Positions 54,267 through 64,000 of a stretch of DNA of 64,000 nt are shown here, in pieces; positions within the stretch are counted from its first letter, which is position 1, and every line of letters starts with the position of its first letter. The DNA lies in assembly GCA_014904985.1 (NCBI GenBank), contig MU129041.1, positions 1-64,000 of the forward strand, in the 5' to 3' direction. A program made the translations under genes and the position numbers. The notes under the pieces were generated by a model. It saw only the letters and a list, made by a program, of their open reading frames with translations, ran no database searches and had not been told where the DNA came from. Source of the stretch: Hydnum rufescens UP504 (Eukaryota > Basidiomycota > Agaricomycetes > Cantharellales > Hydnaceae).

Positions 54267-56685
54267 TTTAGTGTATCACTTGCAGTACAAAAAAATTTTT
54301 GTGAGAAATAAAATGAACTGATGTTTTGTACATTGTGGGTTCCCAAGGGCCGAGGCACAATACTATAATTGGGATCTCTGCAATGAGTCTGCATGGTTTA
54401 GTGACCAAGGTGGCGAGTCGTCATAAGATATTGCTTTACCCCCTGGTAGACGATCTGAAGAAGTGTGGACAGGGCTCACAGTCGATAGACTAATACCAGC
54501 CGAGGATTTTGATTGACCCGACGGCGGGATCACGCCTCGGGCTGCTGAGGCTCGGCGCGACGTTGAAGATTCAGACGAACTCCGCCATGCGCTGATTGTC
54601 CGGCCCTGGACGGCGTAAGTGAAGTCGGGGGGGGATGGACTTGAACGAATAGCTTCGCTTGCGACTGTACGATGGGATAGCAGGGGTATCTAAAAAGCGT
54701 ACGAGGGTATGCTTTGCGCCTGGCGATTGATATTGAGTTTGAGAGGTAGTTTTAGAAGACGTCGCTGGAGAAGGGTGTTCTGGCTCTCTGGGATCTCCCG
54801 AGCCCATTGAGTTTCGTGAGGCCCATTTCTATTGGACAGGGAGCGTGAAGGCGGAAGGGAAAGCCGATAGTGTTGCAGGCGTTTGGAACCGGAGAGACAT
54901 GTAATTAGAAACGCTTCACACCGCGCCCAGCCAGTCTCCCTCTCGTTCCCTGGCCTCTTCAACCATGGTATGCCCTGTTCGTCCTGGAAAGAGAGGGTCG
55001 TCAACAGAAGACACATAGCCCAAGCACTCACACATCCTGGCTCTCTGCCCGTAACAGTTCAGATCTTCAGCTTGCTCTCGAGTTGCGGCTGCCGGAGAAT
55101 TGCCCAGCGCAGGTCCAACAAATCGTCGATCTTGAGCTTTGCCGCGCGTGGGCGTTGAAGACATAATGGCACCACCGATTTGTGAAAAGGAAATCCCCAG
55201 CCTCGAGCAAGAGGCAGGCCAGACACAAATTTAGAAGTCTACCTCTCCTAAAGCCCCACCATTCGTAAGACCATTGAACAGTCGCTTGGTGAACTGGATA
55301 GTGCTGTGTGAACAGGAAAGACAGTCTAATCGAGGGTCAGGGTGATGGGATGCAACAGTGTGGAAGGTGCGTCGCCGAAGATTGCGGGGCCTGATAGGTA
55401 GTATCGTGTCCCACTAAGCTGAATCCGAGCCGAGAATAAATCGATGCGGGACGGAAGCGCCGTGGGATCGTGGATTGCTTAGTTGAAGTATTGAATGGGA
55501 ATCGCTCAATCTCAGATCTCCAACGCTTCCTGGTGAAAGTCGATTCACCCAAATGAGAGGACCTCTGTGTACTCGGAGAGGGTTTACTAGGTGATTGCAT
55601 GAGGGAAAAGGTCGCTCTACGGGACAACGCACGATATTCAGGCCAGGCACAAACGCACAGGCATGCGCGAAATTACCTAGGATTAAGGCAAGTGTGAGCC
55701 CCACTGACAAGTGGAACCCTGGCCACGAAAGGAAACCACAATGCCAGAGAACACAGCCGCCACCTGCAGTCTAGAAATTGGCAATATCCGAGGCGCTTGA
55801 ATGCTGTCAACCACCAGCGGTGGGCAAAGCTCGTCGCGACCAACAGTTGGTGTTAGGATATTCGGCCGGTGGACACGGTACGGACTTGATCCCGGGCATC
55901 CGCTCGGACTTGTTCTCTTTCTTTTCCTGACTAAGCTCGGGCAGCCATCCCATGTAGGTCCGAATACCCCGTAACGTGCCCGATGCACGTCCCGTGTGTA
56001 TTGTATGTGTATAATGAGCGCTTCGCCCCACAATTCATGATCACCGTGCCTTCACTTCCGCCCAACTTGAACAGTTGGCAACCCGCTTACGTACTGTTTC
56101 AAGTCCAAGGCATTGATAGGCCGGCTGCAATCACCACTATATATCCCGAGATGGCTTGGCAACCAAGTTGTTCGTTCCAGCAAGTTGCCAACAACCTACA
56201 GAATCCATATTACCCACTGGATTGCTCTTCTCATGCCCTTCGTTGCACTTTGTGCTCTGAGGGTGCACAAGAATCCCGTGATAGGTAGTTCACGGATTAT
56301 TGAAGACTTCACCCCAACCGCTTCACTGCTATCTAATCCTCGGTCCTCACGAATACCCTGTCGCCTTTGAGAGGTGAGCCTCCTATTCAGTTCAAGCTCT
56401 ATCGGAACCGGTTCTCAGTTCAATCCACCGATCGAGCGATGCGGACGTCCAAGCCAAGCATGAAGGTGACTATTGACCTGCGACGCGCACGCTTGTTCCG
56501 GTAGTGGTATTGGCAAACAGGCGTCAGTGCTATATTAGGATTGCCTTTCTTCTTGGCGTGCTTGTGGAAGGTCTAAGCCATTGGTGTCCCCACCTTGCGG
56601 CACTATCTTCATTCCGAAGTTATCCAGGCCAGGGTATCCAGAGTCATCCATGTAACAGAGTATGAAATACAAACAGTAACGAGAT
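54267..56685 (-). pseudogene. Spacer module copy 2 (minus strand), decayed
   Basis: Contains the same blocks as 46.06-47.78 kb in opposite orientation: KHTLVRFLDTPAIPSY near 54.70 kb, GNSPAAATREQAEDL near 55.08 kb, GNFAHACAFVPGLNIV near 55.65 kb. The order relative to GT2 is the same as in copy 3 relative to GT3. No Nudix gene accompanies this copy: LTA4 hydrolase lies where it would be expected. No intact frame. Confidence 0.45.
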
Positions 56686-58965
56686 TCAGAGCATATCCGC
56701 AGTCATCCATGTATCTTCATCGTCCAAGGCCCTCGACGCAGCCAATATCACTGCCGCGTGAAGTTCCTTGTACTGTTCAGCCTTCACAAGCTCAGAGATT
56801 TGGCCGATTGCGCGGTTTGGTTGCAACGCCGGGAATGTGGTCTCGTTGACATACGACTTGACTTGCTCATGGACGCTGCCCTTACGCCGTGAATACTCCT
56901 TCAACACAAGACTGACCATCGCAGGAGATATCCGGTCCAATCCACGGGAATCTAACCTCCGACCCAATCCTCGGGACTCTACCAAGGCAAATAAACAGCT
57001 CATCACAATGATCATGTCGATCACATATCCCATCAGATATCGAAGGATTTTGGGACTATATTATGGTATGGTTTAACTGGAGCTTCGCCTACGCATGATG
57101 GACACTCACGTTCTTCGGTACATTCCATAGACCCATGAAGCCAGTACCACAGTGATTGCAACTGGGACGACAATTGGTGCTGAATACGGGAGGGCTCCTA
57201 TGATAGCAGCAGCGGGACCAGCAACGTTTATGGCGGTATTGAGACTGACATGGTTGCGTATCATGCTTTGTCGTTCAGATCGAGAGGACAGGGCAATGCT
57301 CACAAATTCGGAGGGTCCGGGCGGTCGCTTGCAAGATCTGTGACCAGATGGGTCATCAGAGCTCGAAATTCCGTCGACTTTAGACACTGTACCCAAGAAC
57401 TCGATTAGCACAAACGATCGTTGCGACGACTGATGCAAGGCGTGCCTGGTGGTCTGGGTCATTGAAATTCCAGCCGTTGGCAATGTCATCATGGATGACC
57501 CGAACGCATTCATCAAGACGGTGGCCAGTAAGGTATCCGGAGAACATATAGTGCCAATACTCTATGGAAACGAAAAGGTGGACATGAGAATCTCTCCCGT
57601 TCCTAAAATTGACGCACGGCGTCGCCCGACACTAGAAGATGTAATATGAACGTTAGACAAGTGTTAGTGAACAGACTGACAGACTGGACGCACTCAATCG
57701 ATGTTGAGATCTTTGTTCCGAGACTATGTCTTTGAGCAAATGCGAAAAGCCAGCCTTCAAGATCCGTAAGAACACCGACGATAGAGTTCTTGGTGAGGTC
57801 GATCAATTTCTCGATAGTGTCTCTGTACTCGGTCGTCGCTGGAAATCAGACTGTATCAGTGCGCGAATAAACGTCATCCAACCAATAGTACACACTAGAA
57901 ACCACGGCCCATGTATGTCTATGGCCTCCTATCGAATTGAGGGGCCTCTCGCAGCGAATTCTTACGGCGTCCATTGCAGTCTCTTGAGCTCGACGCTCCC
58001 ACTCGACTTCGTTCTTACCAAGGGTTCGTGCAAGATCACCCTTCTTTCGTATCACAAGCTGGTCGTATTTGGTAAATACGACAATGATCGGTACTTGGGG
58101 GATGCAGGTGATACATTGCCAACAGTGAGCACAGAGGCACCAGGTTCAAGAGAAGTAATCAATATACCCTGGTTGGTATCGTCCTGGAGGAGTGTTTCAT
58201 CTCCTCGCTCAAAAACTCGACCTCCAGCAACGGGAATCTCGCAGCACAACCTAGAGACATGAGAAATGGCAATTTCATCAGCGTGCACTGGATAAAAGGC
58301 CACGTTACACACACCAAATAGCATGTAGCCTGTCTTTGAGCTCCCTTTCCGCGCTCTTCCTCTTGATGAAGTCTTGCACTGTTTGAAGATTCTTGATATC
58401 TCCGCCAACAAAACCCTGTGAATCGTGTAGAATGAGTCGCTGGTTATCATCAGAGGCGAGTTCTTGGTCAATGTCGTGCCGAGTGGCATGGTCATCAGAT
58501 GTTCTCTATCACATGCGTTGGAATCAAATAGTGCGACATTTGGGAAACCACAGGAGGACACACAGCAAGATTGACACCGAATACTGCGTTGATCAAAGAA
58601 GATTTTCCCACTCCTGACTGCGAATGCTCTACAATAAGTGGAATGTAACGGAAAGGGCGCATGGCTTACTTTGCCCACAACGAGCACCCTGAACCTAATG
58701 ACGCTAGTTGAGCACTGACAGAGGCATGGATGACGGACGCGGGATACCTAGAATCCCCTAGCCGAGTGTCGGTGGTGGGCCTGAGCGGGGAGGAGTCCGG
58801 GGATGCATCGATGGGATTGGCTGATGCTGATGGGTGAAGGTGTACCGTATCGCTCCCAGTTTGACTACCTGGGTGAGTGGGATCCACAGTATAAGAGCGA
58901 GTGTCAGGATCAGGGGCAGGAACGGGGTGTGGCCGACGGAAGAACTTGGGAATTCGGAGCCGCAT
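56686..58965 (-). CDS. P-loop GTPase GT2, best preserved copy
   Basis: Start at 58965, MRLRIPKFFRRPHPVPAP; exon 1 58965-58748; a 25-nt exon (58694-58670) encoding FRVLVVGK; next exon from 58617, SGVGKSSLINAVFGVN (G1). Then DDHATRHDIDQELASDDNQ, LILHDSQGFVGG (G3), IKNLQTVQDFIKRKSAEREL, LCCEIPVAGGRVFERGDE, VPIIVVFTKYDQLV (G4), KNEVEWERRAQETAMDAVRI, YWLDDVYSRTDTV, LTKNSIVGVLTDLEGWLFAF, YWHYMFSGYLTGHRLDECVR, VIHDDIANGWNFNDPDHQAR, a hydrophobic segment (APIVVPVAITVVLASWVYGM) and the final exon to 56686 (ISPAMVSLVLKEYS...TADML). The C-terminal exon carries a small in-frame duplication (ESRGLGRR/LDSRGLDR) absent from GT1 and GT3. Function unknown; the hydrophobic segment suggests membrane association. 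Confidence 0.75.
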
Positions 58966-59659
58966 TATTGGCTAACAAATGGTGTGCAGCGATAGTTCGA
59001 TACTGGCCCTGAAGACAAGTTAGGGTCACGTTCTTGTTCAGCTACAAAAAGGTGCGGTCCTTCAATACGTGCCAAGTTTGCTGGAGTGCCCGAGGAAGTC
59101 ATAAAGCCACAAGCACTGGCACTGCATTCTGGACCTTCATCACCGAGGAAATGGGTGTATTTGGTGTTTTGACACCGATGCAATAGTATCAGGAAGCCAA
59201 AAAAAGAAATCACCCACAAGGGGTCGAACAGGAAGCATCAAGAAGCTGACAGCGAGGTACGGGATTAGCCCAGGTTCAAGACGCCAAAGACTGCCAAATT
59301 TTGGCACCGCATTCGGGAATTCGCCGCTCGCATAATCACAAAATCGCCCTCGAAATCCGGGAACCCCGGATCCCGCTTCTAAGTGTGTTTACAAGGGTCC
59401 TGCTGACGATTAGGTGGGAAATTTTGGATCTATACAACGGTGGAAATTTACATGGTCCCTACATTTTGATTGCAACTGTTAACAAATCAATCCGCAGCCT
59501 AGTGATAAGCCCTGGGCGCTAATAGCACAGCTTTTCGGACGTGGCCGAAAATGACGATACCCCTGACCGGCAGATTTCTCCCCAAATCTACTTTCATGAC
59601 GGATAACGCTCTCTCGTATTGTATCCTCTGTCGAGCTGTCACCTAGGATGCGAAGTTGG
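58966..59659. other. 5' flank of GT2 and start of the right duplication arm
   Basis: No gene. 59460-59620 is the inverted match of 49000-49200. The remainder shows no feature I can support. Confidence 0.45.
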
Positions 59660-60855
59660 TCACCTTGAAGCTGATTCACTGGCGAGATCAGGAAGGCAAA
59701 GAGGCGAGATGGGACACATATAGATTTTCAATCTATTATCTTCCGTCCACTCATTTCGTTTACGTATATAATCTATGTACAGCGGCAGTGGGAAGTAGCT
59801 GAGCGGAAGACGCGCCGTTTGTTGGAGTAGGCGGTTATCGGTTACGGCGTATTAGTGTCACGTGCCCGTTTGTGGGCGGCCTCCACCCCTCCCCGCTCTT
59901 CTGGCCCGCTCTAGGCCGACCCCTTTTATTATATATAGCGTATGTACTACACATAGTTTCCCCACTGGTTTGTACCTCCGCGACACACGAGGTTCTTTAT
60001 CCCAAAACCGTTCTTCTGGGACGGTACGTCGTCTGTGTGCATCCAAACAACTGTATGCGTGCGTCGAACGATGGACGCCCCCCTAATTTTCCATTGCATT
60101 TGCAAGGTGTCGCAATATTGCCTTTGTTGCGATCCAAGGTGCCGTCAGAGCCTCTTCCCACCCTCATTCTCGAGCAGCATCGCCCTCCTCTGGGAACGTC
60201 GTCATAGGTAAGGATGCACGTTCTCCGTGAATTTGGCATCGCCGCTCCATCACACCATGGAAATTTATTTATCTTCCCCAGAGCTTCCCGCCAGTCAGTC
60301 AAAGGCCTCCGGTGCTAATGCAGAAACGCAATTTCGTATCCTCAATGGGGCTTATCTAAATACGCAGGTCTCATCGACCATGGCGAAACCGCCGAAACCG
60401 AACTCAAGGAAGAAACGGGATTGACGGCTGCGAGCATCGTAGAATCATCCCCAGTTCTAGTCCCGGACGCAGGTGATTTCGATTAACTTCCTCGCGATGA
60501 CGTTACAATAATTAACGATCCCGTGATTTCTCTCTCTCAAATCTATTGCTCAAAAGGCATGACGAGGGCGAACATGAAGTTTGTGGTCCTGGACGTGGAC
60601 TTGGATAGTCTAAGCGATGAACTGCCTTTTCAGAATTTAGAGGACGGCGAATATATCGTGTGGAGAATTGTAGAACTTGATGAACTCAGTGCCGTCCTAC
60701 AGGGTGGGTGCCTACGCGCACTTCCCCGAAGACAATGTGATCCCAATGGTTATACTTTCTGTCCAGACTATGCAAAGCGTGGCTTCGCAATCGACGCACG
60801 ACTATCACATTTCGCAATGGGGTGGAATTTTTCCAGGAAATTCTCCAAGAAATAA
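59660..60855 (+). pseudogene. Nudix hydrolase, Ysa1-like, copy N2 (damaged)
   Basis: Plus-strand inverted copy of N1: LIHWRDQEGKE region at 59.66-59.70 kb, GVAILPLLRSKVPSEPLPTL and ILEQHRPP, then a one-base loss near 60188 that shifts GNVVI out of frame. The Nudix box reads GLIDHGETAET followed directly by ELKEETGL: four residues present in N1, including the catalytic-box Arg, are missing near 60400. The C-terminal exon (60523-60855) is open: GMTRANMKFVVLDVDLDSLS, LEDGEYIVWRIVELDELSAV, and AIDARLSHFAMGWNFSRKFS, TAA at 60853-60855. A non-functional copy, unless the indels are assembly errors. Confidence 0.75.
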
Positions 60856-62880
60856 TGCCTATCACCGCAGCACCCCAACGCATCACCATGACTCCGATGA
60901 GAAAGCGGGTGGGGCGATAAGCACCCCCATACTCGCATTATGCATTATAACGCGAACAAGAAAGTGTCGTAAATAACCGTTAAATTTGCACCATGTGTAC
61001 CATCGTGAATTCATCAACAATGGATCCTGGTCATATGACCATTCTTATGCATGAAGAAAATGCAGTGAGATTTTGTAAAATGGCCCCCAAAACGTACGAA
61101 TGATGACCCCTCGCCTTTCCAAAACTATAAAGGCAGGCTCTATGAACCTGGATCAGGAGATCAGTCTCCGCATACCTGAGTGCTCTGTCGAAAGCACCCT
61201 CCTATGGGAAGACGATTGCGGAGATGGTGTTCTGCTGGTATCCTGTTCGGTGGCATCGCTTCGCGTCGACACCAGGATGGCGTTGGGATAACTGCGGGCA
61301 TACTCTTCTAGTTCCTCGTTCTCCTCTCTCCTTCGTCATTTGCCATTGCCAAGGGGGGAGACTTGAACTTGATGCCTGGCGGCTAAACACCCATCGAGGC
61401 GGCGAGTCGTTATAAGATGTCGCCGCCCCCGGCAGACGACTGATGAAGAAGTGTGCACCGGGCCCCCATTTCGTAGAGGACCACCAGCTGGAGGTTTTGG
61501 CTGGCCCGATGGCGGACGGCAGGATCACGCGTCGGGCTGGTGAAGCTGGGTGTGACGTTGAAGATTTAGACAAGCGGCTCCCGCCATGGGCCGATGGTAA
61601 GACCCTGGGCGGCGTAAGCGAAATCGGGGGAATGAGCTAGGACGAATCGCTTTGCTCGCGGCGATACAATGGGAGAGTGAGGGTATCTAAATAGTGTACA
61701 AGGGTATGCTTTGTGCCTGACGATTCATATTCAGCTTGAGAGAGGGTGTTAGAGGAGGAAAGGGTGTGCTCTTCTGAGTCCGTCGAGTTTCACGAGGTAC
61801 ATTGTTATTGGGCAAGGACCGCTAGGACGTACCGAGTTCCTCTTCAATTTTGTCACTGCTTCGTTCAGATCTGAGTCGACAACTGTGGAAGACTCGCGCA
61901 CGGTTGCAGATGAATCATGCAAATCTCGCCACTTCTTTGAAGGCAGAAGTAGGAGCTGATATTGTCAGGCTTTGGGACCGGAGAGACATGTAATTAGAAG
62001 CGTTTCACACGACGCTCAGCCACATTCTTCCATTCCGTGGCCGTTTCAGCCGTGGTATCACGCCTTCCACTGTTCGTCCCGGAAAGAGAGGGGGGATGGA
62101 GGGTGCGTCGCCTATCGCACATTGCCTTCGACGAGCCCTGCCAGTATAGCCCAGACCTTCAGCCTGCTCTCGAGTTGCGGCTGCCAGAGAATTTCCCAGC
62201 ACCGGGGCAGCAAGCGGTCGATCTTGAGAATTGCCTTGTATGGGCCGTTCAGGAATCATGGGAGCACCACCGATTCGTGAAAGGAAATATAGAGCCGAGA
62301 GGAACAGGAAGGCCAGACACAAACTTAGAAGTCGCCCTCTCTTAAAGGGCACCGAACCGAGCCACTACCGAGCCATGGGTAATACCCACTGAATAGCCAA
62401 TTTGGCGAGACAAGTACAGCGTTTTATGAGATAGGTAAGACAATTTGGTGCGTAGGAAGGGATCGGGAGGTAACAGTGGGCAGGGGGGATCACCGACGAT
62501 CGCAGGACCCAAAGAACAAGGCAGGTGGTGTCCGTCTTCCGCGTCAAAACCCATTTTAGTCAGAGTTGAAAATAAATCAATCCGGGACGGAAGCGCGGTT
62601 GAAGCCTCGTTATGATGGGAACCGCTCGAAGCCGGTATCCCCGACGTTTTTGACGTGATGGCGCAAGTTGATTCCCCAAAATTAGAGGATCTCTGTGTAA
62701 AGCGTTTACTAGGCGATTGCCTTCAGAAAGACCGCTCGCATGCCCGAAATTACCCAGAAATAAGAGGCGTGAGCTCCATCCTGTTCCACCGTGAACCTGA
62801 CACGAATGGAAGCAAACACCGGCCACGAAGGAAACCCGCGATACCATAGAGTCGAGGCCAATAGACTCGAAAAAATCGGC
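60856..62880 (-). pseudogene. Spacer module copy 3 (minus strand)
   Basis: Inverted counterpart of 46.06-47.78 kb: NTISAIVFP near 61.2 kb, SSTSHPASPARRVILPSA near 61.56 kb, GNSLAAATREQAEGL near 62.2 kb with the hydrophobic start MPFKRGRLLSLCLAFLFLSA (62352), and LGNFGHASGLSEGN near 62.75 kb. Still no single intact frame. Confidence 0.45.
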
Positions 62881-63609
62881 AATATCCGAGGCGCGTGTCA
62901 GTTAGTCTCGTGACTAGACCCGAAGTCTATAACCACTAACCAGCATCTGAGCACAAACGTCGGCGCGACCAACAGCCAGCAGCATTTACGTACCGTTTCA
63001 GTTCCGGCGACATCGATAGTCCGCAATAACTCAACGAGGGTTGGCTTCTACCACTTCTATTCAGATTGCAGCAATCAGCCAAATCCATATTACCACCTAG
63101 CTGACTCGTCATCCCTTTTTGTTGTACTTTGTGCTCTCAGCGTGGTCGAGAATCCCCTACAGATAGCCAATGGATTATTGAAGATTTCCTGCCAACTGGT
63201 TCATTAGCATCTAATCCTCCACCCCCACCAATGCCCTCCGTATCGACTTCAACAACCGAACTTTGCATCCAGTTAGAGCTCTATGCGAACCAGTCCCGAC
63301 TCCGACCTGCCGACCAGGCAACGCGGAAGTCCAAGCCAAAGGACACTATCGAGGAGTGGCACAAGTGCTTGGTGGTGACGTTAGCAATGGGCTGCAAAAC
63401 AATGTTAGGACTGCCTTTCCTAGTGCACTTGTGGGAAGTTCAAGCCTTTCGGGGTGTCGCCTTGTTAGTTTAAGTTTTGCAGTACCAGGGACCCAAATGC
63501 ATTTAACTTGTCCAGATTCATGCCTCGTTCTTCAGTATTGCGTTCATTTCAAAATTACAGGATCTTGCATATAATATATGTATAGTCCATGAAATACGAG
63601 CGTCAAGAT
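62881..63609. other. 3' flank of GT3
   Basis: Small plus-strand ORFs only (63129-63473 is the longest, Pro/Ser-rich). No support for a gene. Sequence near 63060-63480 resembles 56140-56560, downstream of GT2, so it belongs to the duplicated module. Confidence 0.4.
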
Positions 63610-64000
63610 TCAGATCATATCTGGAGTGGTCCACTTTTCTTTATCGTCGAGGGGTCTTGGGGCAGATAATATTACTGCCTCATGAAGTTCCCTGTACTGC
63701 TCAACCTTGACAAGGTCAGATATCCGGTCGATTGCGCGCTTCGGTCTCAACACCGGGAGCGTGGCGTCGTTGACGTACGACTTGACCTGCTCATGGATGC
63801 TGCCCTTCTGCTGTGAATACTCCCTCAGCACGAGATTGACCATCGCAGGAGATATCCGATCCAATCCACGCGAATCTACCAATGCAAATAAACAGCTCAT
63901 CACAATGATGATGTCGATCACATATCCCATCAGATATCGAAGGATTTCGGGACTATAGTATGGCATGATTTAACTGGAGCTTCGTCTACGCATGATGGGC
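63610..64000 (-). CDS. P-loop GTPase GT3, C-terminal exon (gene continues beyond the window)
   Basis: Last exon, YYSPEILRYLMGYVIDIIIV, SCLFALVDSRGLDRISPAMV, SLVLREYS-like to ...KEKWTTPDMI, stop at 63610. Near-identical to the ends of GT1 and GT2. No frame break in the visible part, unlike GT1. Upstream exons lie to the right of the window. Confidence 0.75.

Larger units (their letters stand above)
59300..64000 (-). repeat. Inverted segmental duplication, right arm (runs off the window)
   Basis: See the left arm at 43360-49270. The arm continues past the right edge with the rest of GT3. Confidence 0.75.

Overview
The window looks like a transposon-rich filamentous-fungus chromosome, most likely a mushroom-forming basidiomycete (Agaricomycetes). 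Reasons: 50-60 nt spliceosomal introns, a chromodomain Ty3/gypsy element, several copies of a multi-exon P-loop GTPase, an Rds1-type ferritin-like secreted protein, an M1 aminopeptidase/LTA4-hydrolase gene, and repeats decayed by CpG-to-TpG/CpA transitions. Genus is not resolved. I saw no bacterial operons, rRNA genes or CRISPR arrays.

Layout. 0-2.4 kb: 3' end of an unknown, probably element-borne gene and a candidate LTR. 2.55-14.3 kb: a large decayed minus-strand chromovirus (gag, protease, RT, RNase H, integrase, chromodomain, then an extra 3' ORF) between 139-bp direct repeats, itself hit by a 582-bp solo-LTR-like insertion and an 822-bp insertion. 14.3-18.3 kb: a decayed plus-strand gene of unknown function. 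18.3-25.3 kb: a second gag-like gene (minus) split by a 5.4-kb element with terminal inverted repeats. 25.3-34.5 kb: two copies of a MITE with perfect 6-bp target duplications, a decayed gene disrupted by one of them, two copies of a one-TM protein gene, and a 17-bp satellite. 34.85-41.1 kb: a long tandem array (with an 826-base assembly gap). 41.1-64 kb: a CpG-normal, gene-bearing region with a divergent GTPase gene, three further GTPase copies, two Nudix (Ysa1-like) copies and three spacer copies arranged partly as a large inverted duplication around an Rds1-like gene and an LTA4-hydrolase gene.

Most unusual content. (1) The 5.4-kb element at 19.09-24.52 kb carries 14 intron-like units of 93-116 nt, five read leftward and nine rightward from a 650-bp palindrome. 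Every unit holds a GAGCAGC/GCTGCTC hairpin with compensatory changes, and each intron is preceded by a second hairpin (ACCACACACCCGC stem, often UUCG loop) a few bases before the 5' splice site. (2) The 34.85-41.1 kb array, read on the minus strand, is about 70 visible units that each keep a 3' splice site (YAG), exactly three bases, and a 5' splice site (GTRRGT), plus a CTGAT branch-point-like motif. The three bases are the most variable part of otherwise near-identical units: a run of putative one-codon exons. It lies directly downstream of a GTPase gene whose last intron begins with the same 14 bases as the units.

How parts fit: the left 41 kb is a nested transposon graveyard under CpG-directed mutation (many CGA-to-TGA stops; LTR differences only at CpG sites), while the hairpin element inside it is strikingly CpG-rich, so probably young or protected. 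The right 23 kb is a host gene island duplicated with GTPases. Several conserved genes there carry single-base indels, which may be real decay or uncorrected long-read errors.
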